Part shown: positions 50,907 to 59,491 of the stretch, piece after piece | Position numbering within the stretch: position 1 is the first letter of the stretch | Layout of the letters: every line of letters begins with the position of its first letter | DNA from: Polynucleobacter sp. MWH-UH25E | GTDB taxonomy: Bacteria; Pseudomonadota; Gammaproteobacteria; Burkholderiales; Burkholderiaceae | Length of the DNA stretch: 64,000 nt | Direction: 5' to 3' | Assembly (NCBI RefSeq): GCF_018687095.1 | Contig: NZ_CP061286.1 | Coordinates: 1,749,221-1,813,220, forward strand | Notes under the pieces: model-generated | What the model was told of the DNA's origin: nothing | Database searches by the model: none | Seen by the model: only the letters and a program-made list of their open reading frames with translations | Made by a program: the position numbers and the translations under genes

Positions 50907-52823
50907 TTATGATTCTGAGCGGCTCAGTAAAGCTTCCCAGCGCTGCAACTTTTGATCTAGCTGCTCAGTAATCTCACTCAAGCGCGCCTGCATACTGGCA
51001 GCTAATTCTGGCTCATTTTTATATAAATCGGGATTGCTCATCGCAATTCCGATATCCGCCTGCTCAGTCTCCAACTCTTCAATTACAGCGGGCAACCCCT
51101 CTAACTCTTGCCGCTCTTTGCCGTTTAGCTTCTGCACGTTATTCTTGGCTACTGGCTTAGAGGATGGGGCTGGGGTAGGCGCAGACTCTTGCTTTGCAGG
51201 AACTTTTTGACTTTGATTGGCTGCACGCAATTGCTCTGAACGCGCTTTCTGAATCTTCCAGTCTTCATAGCCACCTTCGTACTCACGCCAGAAGCCATCA
51301 CCCTCATTGGCGATGATGCTCGTAACTACGTTATCCAAAAAATAGCGATCATGACTGACCAAGAAAACAGTACCCTTGTAATCTTGCAGTAATTGCTCTA
51401 GCAAATCGAGGGTATCAATATCCAAATCGTTGGTTGGCTCATCCAAAACCAGCACATTTGCAGGTCTTGCAAATAAGCGTGCCAATAAAAGGCGATTGCG
51501 CTCGCCACCGGACAATGTGCTTACTGGTGAATTGGTTCTCTCTGGGGCGAATAAGAAATCACTCAAGTAACTTTTAACATGTTTCTTATTGCCATTAATC
51601 TCAATCCATTCACTACCAGGACTGATGTAGTCCTCTAGCGAGGCATTGAGATTAAGTCCCTCGCGCATTTGGTCAAAGTAAGCCACTTCAATACGGGTGC
51701 CCATGGTTGCAGAACCAGAGTCTGGTGCAATTGTTCCTAAAATTAATTTGAGTAAAGTTGTTTTGCCAGCACCATTTGGACCAAGTAAACCAACCTTATC
51801 TCCACGCAATATCGTGGCCGTAAAGTCTTTCACAATTGGTCTGTCATAAGACTTGCTGACATTTTGTAACTCAGCAACAATCTTGCCACTGCGCTCACCA
51901 GCAGAAACGGCAAGTTTGACTTGCCCCATCGCATCTCTACGCTCAGCCCGACTGGCACGCAGCTTTTCCAAACGAGCAATGCGGGCTACGCTGCGAGTAC
52001 GCCTTGCCTCGACGCCCTTTCGTATCCAAACCTCTTCTTGCGCTAAAAGCTTGTCAGCTCTAGCATTAGCTAAAGACTCTGCATTTAACTCTTGTTCTTT
52101 GAGTGCTTCATATTGCGTGAAGTTTCCAGGATAGCTTCGCAAGATGCCGCGATCAAGCTCCACTATTTGCGTACAAACATTGTCCAAAAATGCTCGATCA
52201 TGCGTAATCAGAATCACAGAGCCTTGATATTCTTTCAGAAGCTCTTCTAGCCACGCAATCGAATCTAAATCTAAGTGGTTAGTTGGCTCATCCAGCAATA
52301 GAACATCCGGAACCTCAACCAATGCTCTAGCAAGTGCTACTCTTTTTTTTGTGCCGCCAGACAAATTGCTAATTTTGACATCGGCATCCAAATGCAAACG
52401 ATCTAGAGTTTCATGTACACGCTGCTCCCAGTTCCAACCACTCAGCGCTTCGAGTTTGGACTGAACCTCATCCAAGCGATGATGTGCAGCATCATCCCAC
52501 TCTCCGACGCTAAGAGCCTCATACTCCTCGCGCAAAGCTTTTGCCTCAGCAACACCCTTAGAGACCGCCTCAAAGACGGTTTCTTCAGCCTCAAATATGG
52601 GCTCTTGAGGAACATAGGCGATACGAAGCCCTTGCTGGTACTGTAAGAGTCCGTCATCCATTTTTTCTATGCCAGCAAGGATCTTCAGTAAAGAGGATTT
52701 GCCGGTGCCATTGCGACCGATTAAGCCAACGCGCTCGCCCGATTCAAGCGAAAAAGCGGTATTTGCAAGGAGATCTACATGGCCAAAAGCCAGTTTTGCA
52801 TCAGTTAGTACGATTAAAGCCAT
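50907..52823 (-). CDS. uup: ABC-F family ATPase (Uup-like)
   Basis: Seen: 638 aa, two ABC cassettes in one chain with no membrane domain. Walker A GRNGTGKSSLLK (about 37-48) and GPNGAGKTTLLK (about 350). Signatures LSGGTKKRVALARAL and LSGGERNRLLLARLF. Walker B LLLDEPTNHLD and LVLDEPTNDLD. The C-terminal 90 residues form a likely coiled coil (LNGKERQELEGLPAVIEELE...), typical of Uup. Known: ABC-F proteins act on the ribosome; Uup also affects transposon excision and branched DNA. Subfamily assignment rests on the C-terminal coiled coil. Confidence 0.9.
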   Translation of the reverse strand: MALIVLTDAKLAFGHVDLLANTAFSLESGERVGLIGRNGTGKSSLLKILAGIEKMDDGLLQYQQGLRIAYVPQEPIFEAEETVFEAVSKGVAEAKALREEYEALSVGEWDDAAHHRLDEVQSKLEALSGWNWEQRVHETLDRLHLDADVKISNLSGGTKKRVALARALVEVPDVLLLDEPTNHLDLDSIAWLEELLKEYQGSVILITHDRAFLDNVCTQIVELDRGILRSYPGNFTQYEALKEQELNAESLANARADKLLAQEEVWIRKGVEARRTRSVARIARLEKLRASRAERRDAMGQVKLAVSAGERSGKIVAELQNVSKSYDRPIVKDFTATILRGDKVGLLGPNGAGKTTLLKLILGTIAPDSGSATMGTRIEVAYFDQMREGLNLNASLEDYISPGSEWIEINGNKKHVKSYLSDFLFAPERTNSPVSTLSGGERNRLLLARLFARPANVLVLDEPTNDLDIDTLDLLEQLLQDYKGTVFLVSHDRYFLDNVVTSIIANEGDGFWREYEGGYEDWKIQKARSEQLRAANQSQKVPAKQESAPTPAPSSKPVAKNNVQKLNGKERQELEGLPAVIEELETEQADIGIAMSNPDLYKNEPELAASMQARLSEITEQLDQKLQRWEALLSRSES

Positions 52824-52890
52824 GGCAACATTATCGTCACTTCAGAGAAACAGAAGAAATTTCTCCCAATTTCTGCGAGACTAATACCCA

Positions 52891-53487
52891 ATGGTCTGCA
52901 AACTTACCCCTTCTGCCCCTCGGCTCATCCTTTTTGCAGGACATGCTGGAACAGGCAAATCCACTCTAGCTAAAAGAGCCCTCCCTCTTATTATTGAAAG
53001 CACCGGGGAAGACTTTTTCTTTTTAGACAAAGACACGGTCTATGGCGCCTTTAGCGCTCATGTAATGGAACTAACAACCCAGAACCCCAATGATCGCGAT
53101 AGCCCATACTATCTTCAAAATTTAAGGGATTGGGAGTATCGAGGCTTAATTGATATTGCTCGAGAAAATTTGTTGCTGGGTGTCAATGTCATTCTGGTAG
53201 GGCCGTTCTCAAAAGAGATTCAAAGTGGCCATATGTTCAGCCCCGAAGCGCTTGGTATTCCAGCACAAACAAAAATCTCCATAGCCTGGATTGATCTGAA
53301 GGAAAGCGAAGCAAAGAGGCGGATGGAAAAGCGCGCTGATCCCAGAGATCAATGGAAGCTCACTCATTGGGATGAATATGTCAAACGCAGGATTGACCCG
53401 CCCGAGCATATAAGCATTCAGCGCTTTGATAATCTGAATTTTGATCAGAGAGAGTTTGAGAAGCTAATCAGTAACCTGATCAAATAA
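52891..53487 (+). CDS. P-loop kinase-like AAA protein of unknown substrate
   Basis: Seen: 198 aa. The Walker A FAGHAGTGKSTLAKRAL lies near residues 15-31. A DKDTV motif follows the second strand, VILVGPF marks the third, and a lid-type basic segment (SEAKRRMEKRADPRDQWK) lies near 150. Known: this arrangement is shared by small-molecule and zeta-toxin-like kinases and by nucleotide kinases. No more specific family is recognised. It is divergent from the ABC-F gene and ends just before a hairpin that serves the convergent ompW gene. Confidence 0.75.
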   Translation: MVCKLTPSAPRLILFAGHAGTGKSTLAKRALPLIIESTGEDFFFLDKDTVYGAFSAHVMELTTQNPNDRDSPYYLQNLRDWEYRGLIDIARENLLLGVNVILVGPFSKEIQSGHMFSPEALGIPAQTKISIAWIDLKESEAKRRMEKRADPRDQWKLTHWDEYVKRRIDPPEHISIQRFDNLNFDQREFEKLISNLIK

Positions 53488-53511
53488 AAATAGAGCCCCT
53501 AAGGGGCTCTA
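53486..53511 (-). terminator. Rho-independent terminator of ompW
   Basis: On the minus strand TAGAGCCCC TTA GGGGCTCTA is a 9-bp perfect stem followed by TTTTT. It starts 25 bases past the ompW stop; on the plus strand it lacks a T run. Confidence 0.85.
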
Positions 53512-53536
53512 TCTCAAGATACTAAGAACTGAATTC

Positions 53537-54166
53537 TTAGAACTTGTAAGTGACACCAACTGCAGGCATCCATGGGTTTAGAGTTAATTTACCGATGTTT
53601 GCACCATTGCTAACTGTCTGCACATTTGTTGCGATTGTGGCGTATTTCAAATCGATATTGGCACCCCAATTTTTATCAAACATATAGTCTGCGCCGATTT
53701 GACCAACTACACCGAAACTTGATGGCTCAACTTGCAAAGCGGCAGCAGTGTATCCAGGGAAATTCTGGCGGTTTCCAAAAATGGTGTAGTTCACACCAAC
53801 GCCAACATAAGGCTTAAAAGCGCCTAAATCTGTAAAGTGGTACTGCGCCAACAATGAAGGTGGCAAAGCAGAAATCTTACCGATATTAGAACCACCAGCA
53901 GTAATGTTGACCTGCTGAGGCCATGTCAAGACCAACTCAGCAGCAATATTTTTAGTAAAGAAATAAGAAACATCAAACTCGGGAATCCATTGATTCTTAG
54001 CATTCACGTTCAATGACTGCACTGATCCAGTTTGACCATTTTGCCAAAGCAAATCCACTGCGCGTACACGCAACATCCATGGATTCTCTTCTGCTTGAGC
54101 ATGTGCTGCGATTGGGGCTAAGGATGCTACAGCAGCCATTGCTGCCACTAGTGATTTAAGACGCAT
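53537..54166 (-). CDS. ompW: Outer-membrane protein OmpW
   Basis: Seen: 209 aa. Signal peptide MRLKSLVAAMAAVASLAPIA, cleaved after HAQA. Family signatures include NPWMLRVRAVDLLW, PEFDVSYFFTKNIAAELVLTW and the C-terminal WMPAVGVTYKF with terminal Phe. AAGGGA ribosome site. Known: an 8-strand barrel that passes small hydrophobic molecules; ompW is FNR/ArcA-regulated in enterobacteria. Two consensus FNR-type boxes and a perfect inverted repeat lie upstream, and a terminator follows. Confidence 0.95.
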   Translation of the reverse strand: MRLKSLVAAMAAVASLAPIAAHAQAEENPWMLRVRAVDLLWQNGQTGSVQSLNVNAKNQWIPEFDVSYFFTKNIAAELVLTWPQQVNITAGGSNIGKISALPPSLLAQYHFTDLGAFKPYVGVGVNYTIFGNRQNFPGYTAAALQVEPSSFGVVGQIGADYMFDKNWGANIDLKYATIATNVQTVSNGANIGKLTLNPWMPAVGVTYKF

Positions 54167-54184
54167 GATGATTCCCTTTTTGTT

Positions 54185-54216
54185 ATCAATTTCAATATGT
54201 TCATTTTGAAATTGAT
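54185..54216. promoter_or_regulatory. 11-base-arm inverted repeat in the ompW promoter
   Basis: ATCAATTTCAA (54185-54195) and TTGAAATTGAT (54206-54216) are exact reverse complements, 10 bases apart. The repeat covers the inferred -10 box (54203-54208) and start region of ompW, a repressor-like position. Confidence 0.6.
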
Positions 54217-54230
54217 ACTCATTCGGGAAT

Positions 54231-54244
54231 TTGATTTACATCAA
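54231..54244. promoter_or_regulatory. FNR/ANR box 1 upstream of ompW
   Basis: TTGATTTACATCAA matches TTGAT-N4-ATCAA perfectly. A CAAAAT -10-like hexamer (54203-54208, minus strand) lies about 22 bases downstream, which puts the box near -41.5, the class II activator position. Confidence 0.75.
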
Positions 54245-54302
54245 ATGATTGAATGGCATGATTTTTTTATTGGTCAAAAAGCAACATAGTTTTAGTGCTT
54301 AA

Positions 54303-54316
54303 TTGATCTAGATCAA
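54303..54316. promoter_or_regulatory. FNR/ANR box 2, between hemN and ompW
   Basis: TTGATCTAGATCAA is a second perfect TTGAT-N4-ATCAA palindrome, 72 bases upstream of box 1 and just past the hemN stop. It may support ompW activation cooperatively; it cannot act on hemN, whose start is at the far end. Confidence 0.65.
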
Positions 54317-54333
54317 ATTGATTGAGGTTTACC

Positions 54334-55761
54334 CTAAAGCACTTTGGAATAAGTGCCTTTTGCTTGTGACTCTCTTAGGTGGCGGTCGAATGTCATCGCA
54401 ACACGCCTTGCTAGCAGGCGGCCTTTAATGGGTACAAAAATACCATCCTCACGCCACTCCAATAAGCCAGCTTTTTCCAGGTCTTTAAGCTCTTCCATCT
54501 CAGTTTTGAAGTACGCTTGGAAGTCGATCTGGTGTTGGCCTGCAAAGCGCTTTGTATCTAGGTTGAACTGACACATCAACTCACCGATTAATTCACGGCG
54601 CAATAAATCATCTTGATCTAAGCGCAAGCCTCTTAATACTGGAAGGTGGCCCGAATCCAGCGAAGCATAGTACTCGTCTAAAGTGCGCACATTCTGAGAG
54701 TAGCAGTCATCCACTTTGCCAATTGAAGAAATTCCAAAGGCTAAAAGGTCACACTCTGCTTGGGTTGAATAACCCTGAAAATTACGATGCAACTTTCCTT
54801 CTCTTTGCGCAATGGCTAATTCATCATCGGGTTTTGCAAAGTGATCCATGCCAATAAATTGATAACCCGCTTCACCCAAGCGCTCAATAGTATTAGAGAG
54901 AATGTCTAACTTAGCCGCAGCAGGTGGCAGATCTTCTTCTGCAATACGGCGCTGGGGTTTAAAGATATGCGGCAAGTGAGCGTAGTTGTATACCGAGAGT
55001 CGATCTGGATTCATTTTGAGCACCGCATCGACAGTTTCTTTAAAAGTCTCCGGGGTTTGCTTGGGTAAGCCGTAAATCAAATCAACGCTACGAGATTTAA
55101 AGCCATATTTACGAGACCAATCCATTACGGCCTGGGTTTCTTCGATCGTTTGAACGCGATGCACTGCTTCCTGTACCGCCAAATTGAAATCTTGTACACC
55201 TAAACTAATACGGTTAAAACCGAGATCTGCTAAAAGCTTAATGTCTGCCTCAGATACTCTACGCGGATCAATCTCAATGGAATATTCACCGCCGGGCAAT
55301 AAGTCAAAGTGCTGGCGAGTATGGTGCATCAACTCAATCATCTCTTCGTGAGATAGAAAAGTAGGCGTACCACCACCCCAGTGCAATTGGGTAATGGGGA
55401 TTTTCTTCTGTAGGCCCATTGCATCGCAAACCATAGCCATTTCTTTTGCTAGGTACTTGATGTACTTGGCACTACGCCCATGGTCCTTGGTGATGATTTT
55501 GTTACAACCGCAGTAATAGCAAATGTTGGGGCAAAACGGTAAATGAAAATACAGCGATAAAGGCTCGTTAATACTTGCTACACGTGTAAGAGCCCCTAGA
55601 TAATCTTGTTCCGAGAATTCATTATGGAATCGATCGGCGCTTGGGTAGGATGTATAGCGCGGCCCATTGATATCAAATTTTTGCAGTAACTCAGGATGAA
55701 ACAAGACTTCTTTTTCTTGTGCATTACCTTGTGTTTGCTCTTGAGATGCGCTGGAGCTCAT
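54334..55761 (-). CDS. hemN: Oxygen-independent coproporphyrinogen III oxidase
   Basis: Seen: 475 aa, the HemN length. The radical-SAM cluster motif is Cys77-x3-Cys81-x2-Cys84 with Cys86 after it (FCPNICYYCGC). Upstream is GPRYTSYPSADRF, and WGGGTPTFL and GVQDFNLAVQEAVHR follow. Known: decarboxylates coproporphyrinogen III without oxygen, using S-adenosylmethionine. Nine bases downstream of the FAD protein gene and on the same strand. Together with the ANR boxes nearby it points to growth at low oxygen. Confidence 0.96.
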   Translation of the reverse strand: MSSSASQEQTQGNAQEKEVLFHPELLQKFDINGPRYTSYPSADRFHNEFSEQDYLGALTRVASINEPLSLYFHLPFCPNICYYCGCNKIITKDHGRSAKYIKYLAKEMAMVCDAMGLQKKIPITQLHWGGGTPTFLSHEEMIELMHHTRQHFDLLPGGEYSIEIDPRRVSEADIKLLADLGFNRISLGVQDFNLAVQEAVHRVQTIEETQAVMDWSRKYGFKSRSVDLIYGLPKQTPETFKETVDAVLKMNPDRLSVYNYAHLPHIFKPQRRIAEEDLPPAAAKLDILSNTIERLGEAGYQFIGMDHFAKPDDELAIAQREGKLHRNFQGYSTQAECDLLAFGISSIGKVDDCYSQNVRTLDEYYASLDSGHLPVLRGLRLDQDDLLRRELIGELMCQFNLDTKRFAGQHQIDFQAYFKTEMEELKDLEKAGLLEWREDGIFVPIKGRLLARRVAMTFDRHLRESQAKGTYSKVL

Positions 55762-55770
55762 GTATGCTTA

Positions 55771-57390
55771 TCAGTGTGTGGATTCTAAATAATCTAGTGC
55801 TACTGCTTCTGCTACTTTAATCCCATCAACGCCCGCCGACAAGATTCCGCCAGCGTAGCCAGCACCCTCCCCCGCAGGATAGAGGCCTTTGATATTCAGA
55901 CTTTGAAAATTGGGTCCACGCGTAATACGTAGTGGCGAAGAGGTCCTAGTTTCTACCCCGGTTAATACAGCATCCTTCATTGAAAAACCTTTAATCTGCT
56001 TTTCAAAAGCAGGTAAAGCCTCTCGAATTGCTTCAATTGCATAAGGGGGTAAGGCTTGAGCCAAATCCGTTAAATGCACACCAGGCTTGTAAGAAGGAAT
56101 AACACTGCCAAACTCAGTTGATGGCTTACCCTCGATAAAGTCCCCTACCAATTGACCTGGAGCCTCATATGTCCCACCACCCAACTCAAAGGCCTTTGAT
56201 TCAATTTGGCGCTGAAACTCGATGCCAGCAAGTGGACCGCCTGGATAGTCATCTGGCGTAATACCCACTACGATGCCCGCATTAGCATTGCGCTCATTAC
56301 GAGAGTACTGACTCATGCCATTGGTCACAACGCGATTGGGCTCGGATGTTGCGGCAACCACAGTTCCACCTGGACACATACAGAAGCTATATACAGAGCG
56401 TCCATTTTTGGCATGGTGAACTAGCTTGTAGTCAGCAGCACCAATTAATTCGTTACCAGCATGAGGACCTAAACGCGCCTTATCAATTAAGGACTGTGGA
56501 TGCTCAATTCGGAAGCCTACTGAGAATGGTTTGGCCTCCATGAAGACGCCAGCATCATGTAATGCTTTAAATGTATCGCGTGCACTATGCCCTAGGGCAA
56601 GAACAACATGACTGGCCGGTAAGTCTGGATGCCCCTCAATCTTGATGCCGGTGATTTGCTCATTTTTTATATCGAAGCCTATGACTTTTTGAGAAAAGCG
56701 GATTTCACCACCTAAATCAATAATTTCTTGACGAATCTTTTCCACCATGCCTACCAAGCGAAAAGTGCCGATATGCGGTTTAGCAACATACTGAATTTCA
56801 GGTGGAGCTCCCGCCTTCACAAACTCATGAATAACCTTACGCCCATAAAACTTAGGGTCTTTAATTTGACTGTAGAGCTTGCCATCAGAAAAGGTTCCTG
56901 CACCACCTTCACCAAACTGCACATTGGACTCGGGGTTCAATATCTTTTTACGCCATAAGCCCCAGGTATCTTGCGTGCGCTCACGAACTTGCTTGCCACG
57001 TTCCAGCACAATCGGCTTAAAACCCATTTGCGCTAGCAATAAGGCGGCAAAGATTCCACATGGGCCAAATCCAATTACTACAGGGCGCAATGTTTTACCT
57101 AAATCAATAGATGGAGGCGCCTTTGCTACAAAGTGATAGCTAGTATCTGGTGATGGACGGATGTGGGTATCGTTTGCTAATTTCTTTAAGACGTCCTCTT
57201 CGTTCTTTACCGAAACATCGACGGTATAAATGAAGGCCAGCGAGACATTCTTGCGAGCGTCATAACTACGTTTGAAGATCTCAAATGAAATTAATTCTTT
57301 TGCGGCAATGCCAAGACGCTTTAATATCGCCGCCTCTAAAGATTCTGGCGCGTGATCAATTGGTAAGCGCAGTTCAGTAATTCGAATCAT
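55771..57390 (-). CDS. FAD-dependent dehydrogenase of unknown substrate (COG2509 type)
   Basis: Seen: 539 aa. A small N-terminal alpha-beta domain of about 95 residues (IFKRSYDARKNVSLAFIYTVDV) precedes a FAD-binding domain: VVIGFGPCGIFAALLLAQMG near 105-124, QFGEGGAGTFSDGKL, and a C-terminal GLYPAGEGAGYAGGILSAGVDG. Known: this conserved family of soluble flavoproteins has no established reaction. Start at ATG 57390 with a weak ribosome site. Probably co-transcribed with hemN, which might hint at a redox role, but nothing decides it. Confidence 0.88.
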   Translation of the reverse strand: MIRITELRLPIDHAPESLEAAILKRLGIAAKELISFEIFKRSYDARKNVSLAFIYTVDVSVKNEEDVLKKLANDTHIRPSPDTSYHFVAKAPPSIDLGKTLRPVVIGFGPCGIFAALLLAQMGFKPIVLERGKQVRERTQDTWGLWRKKILNPESNVQFGEGGAGTFSDGKLYSQIKDPKFYGRKVIHEFVKAGAPPEIQYVAKPHIGTFRLVGMVEKIRQEIIDLGGEIRFSQKVIGFDIKNEQITGIKIEGHPDLPASHVVLALGHSARDTFKALHDAGVFMEAKPFSVGFRIEHPQSLIDKARLGPHAGNELIGAADYKLVHHAKNGRSVYSFCMCPGGTVVAATSEPNRVVTNGMSQYSRNERNANAGIVVGITPDDYPGGPLAGIEFQRQIESKAFELGGGTYEAPGQLVGDFIEGKPSTEFGSVIPSYKPGVHLTDLAQALPPYAIEAIREALPAFEKQIKGFSMKDAVLTGVETRTSSPLRITRGPNFQSLNIKGLYPAGEGAGYAGGILSAGVDGIKVAEAVALDYLESTH

Positions 57391-57413
57391 GAGACTTAAT
57401 TTACTGTATTTAC

Positions 57414-58400
57414 TTATTCGGGCTTAGCGCCGGATGCTTTAACGACTTTTGCCATACGGACATAATCTCCCACCAATAACTGATTAAATTCGCTAGGGGT
57501 CAAACGACCAATCTCAATACCTTGGCGCTTCATACGCTCAATGATTTCAGGTTGTTTCAATATCTTGCCCATTTGCGCCTGCATTTTGCTAATAACCTCT
57601 TGTGGAGTTCCTGCTGGCGCGAGCAATCCAAACCAACTATCAAAGACATAGCCCTTCACAGTATTACCAATAGGCGGAATGCCTGGCACGAATGGCGAAG
57701 GCTTGTCTGAAGAGACCCCTAGAAAACGAATGCGGGGATCATTTGTGAAAGGTAAAGCGGCTACATTCGCTGCAATCACCGCTTGAGCGCGGCCCGCTAG
57801 CAATTCAGTAATAGCATCGCCAGTACCTTTGGTGGGTATGTGCACCAACTGAATGCCAGCCATACTGTCAAAGTAAGCCATCGCCAAGTGTGAGGCACTA
57901 CCATTGCCAGCGCTTGCATAGTTATATTGACCTGGGTTTGCCTTTGCAAGAGCAATGAACTCTGCCACCGACTTCGCAGGAAACTCTGCATTTGTCATCA
58001 TGATGTAACTGCTAGTGCCAATATAAGCTGCGCCAGTAAAGTCTTTAAGAGGATCGAAACTCAACTTAGTAAAAAGACTGCCATTAATGTTATGGCTCGC
58101 AGCAGCCAATAGGAATGTATATCCATCAGGATTTGATTTGGCAACGATACCTGTCCCAACGGTACCTCCTGCCCCCGCCTTGTTTTCAACAATCACGGCT
58201 TCGCCAAGGGCAGCACCAAGCTCATTAGAAAAGGATCGAGCTAGAGCATCTTGAACACTGCCTGGTGAAAAAGGAACGATGATTTTGATAGGTTTATTTG
58301 GCCAAGTTTCAGCAGAGCTCACTGCTGAGCTAAACAAAACAGATAAACCAAGCAAGAATGTCGCCAATAGGCGAACTTTTAGAGTCTTGCTGGTGATCAT
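57414..58400 (-). CDS. Bug-family binding protein (orphan)
   Basis: Seen: 328 aa. Signal peptide (LLATFLLGLSVLFSSAVSSA, cleaved near SSA), then WPNKPIKIIVPFSPGSVQD, VENKAGAGGTVGTGIVAKS and VHIPTKGTGDAITELLAGRAQ. Known: Bug/TctC family. No permease, regulator or enzyme genes adjoin; it stands upstream of the FAD protein gene with 23 bases between and could be co-transcribed with it. The ligand is unknown. Confidence 0.9.
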   Translation of the reverse strand: MITSKTLKVRLLATFLLGLSVLFSSAVSSAETWPNKPIKIIVPFSPGSVQDALARSFSNELGAALGEAVIVENKAGAGGTVGTGIVAKSNPDGYTFLLAAASHNINGSLFTKLSFDPLKDFTGAAYIGTSSYIMMTNAEFPAKSVAEFIALAKANPGQYNYASAGNGSASHLAMAYFDSMAGIQLVHIPTKGTGDAITELLAGRAQAVIAANVAALPFTNDPRIRFLGVSSDKPSPFVPGIPPIGNTVKGYVFDSWFGLLAPAGTPQEVISKMQAQMGKILKQPEIIERMKRQGIEIGRLTPSEFNQLLVGDYVRMAKVVKASGAKPE

Positions 58401-58476
58401 ATGGGCTCCAAAGCTGAGAAATTCCTAAAATGATACGGCAATATGGGGTTCGTCCATTTAAAGGCGATAATGCCGC

Positions 58477-59025
58477 ATGGCTCTACGCGCAACCATCCAT
58501 AAAGCCGACCTTCATGTCGCAGATTCAGACCGCCACTACTACGGCAGTCATTCCCTCACCATTGCCAAACACCCATCCGAAACTGACGAGCGGATGATGA
58601 TCAGAATCATCGCCTTCGCACTACAAGCTCATGAAGATTTGACTTTCACCAAAGGCTTGAGCGATACCGATGAGCCTGATCTTTGGATCAAAGACCTCAC
58701 CGATCAAATCAAAATTTGGATAGAGGTGGGTCAGCCTGATGAGCGCCGCATCCTGAAAGCCTGTGGCCGTGCAGATCAGGTCATTGTGTACTGCTATGGT
58801 GGACAAACCAGCAAAATTTGGTGGGATGGCATTGCGAATAAATTAACTCGTGCTCGCAATCTTCAGGTGGTTGCCATTCCAGCCGAACAGTCACAAGAAC
58901 TGAATAAGCTGGTGGAACGCAGTATGGTGTTACATGTCAATATTCAGGATGGTGAAGCCTACGTTTCCTCAGACCTAGGTCAAGTGACAATTACCCCAGA
59001 AATATGGCGTAGTCCTCAGGATTAA
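58477..59025 (+). CDS. yaeQ: YaeQ family protein
   Basis: Seen: 182 aa, the usual YaeQ length. Opens MALRATIHKADLHVADSDRH, with PSETDERMMIRIIAFAL, DEPDLWIKDLTDQIKIWIEVG and QVIVYCYGG. Known: YaeQ has a PD-(D/E)xK nuclease-like fold; the proposed role in haemolysin regulation (RfaH suppressor) is old and uncertain. Followed after 16 bases by a PIN-domain gene; the two are probably co-transcribed. Confidence 0.92.
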   Translation: MALRATIHKADLHVADSDRHYYGSHSLTIAKHPSETDERMMIRIIAFALQAHEDLTFTKGLSDTDEPDLWIKDLTDQIKIWIEVGQPDERRILKACGRADQVIVYCYGGQTSKIWWDGIANKLTRARNLQVVAIPAEQSQELNKLVERSMVLHVNIQDGEAYVSSDLGQVTITPEIWRSPQD

Positions 59026-59041
59026 TTTTTAAATTAATTTG

Positions 59042-59452
59042 ATGAAGACTGTTATCTTTGATACCAATGTCTTGCTAGACATATTTGTCTTTAATGACTT
59101 TAGGGCAATTCATATCAAGACTGCTTTAGTAGATAAGCAACTGAAGGCCTTAGCCACACTCAAAACGATTGAGGAACTCGCGGATGTTATCTCCAGACCC
59201 CTCTTCTCCCTAGAACAATCAACTCAAGAACAAATACTGAGCCAATGGCGCAATTTAGCCACCATCATTCAAGATGAAACGCTTAATACTGCGCCGTGGC
59301 AATGCCAAGATCCTGATGATCAAATCTTCTTAAATCTTGCTTACACCTCAAAGCCTTGTTTGTTAATCAGCAAGGACAATGAACTTCTAAAGCTAGCCAA
59401 GAAAGCAGCTTTAGAAGACGTGCTCATTAGTGCTGATTACAGCGCTATCTAA
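59042..59452 (+). CDS. PIN-domain protein (putative toxin-like RNase)
   Basis: Seen: 136 aa from ATG 59042. PIN-fold acidic residues: FDTNVLLD near the start, then EELADVI (central Glu), DPDDQIFLNLA and SKDNELLKLA. Known: members are single-strand RNases, many the toxin half of type II systems. No antitoxin-like gene is adjacent: yaeQ is upstream and a divergent luciferase-like gene downstream. So it may be a solitary PIN protein ('putative toxin-antitoxin system toxin component, PIN family'), not a classical pair. Confidence 0.85.
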   Translation: MKTVIFDTNVLLDIFVFNDFRAIHIKTALVDKQLKALATLKTIEELADVISRPLFSLEQSTQEQILSQWRNLATIIQDETLNTAPWQCQDPDDQIFLNLAYTSKPCLLISKDNELLKLAKKAALEDVLISADYSAI

Positions 59453-59491
59453 TTTCATCCCGAATATTTCCAAGGCTTTCTTTAAGAATTT

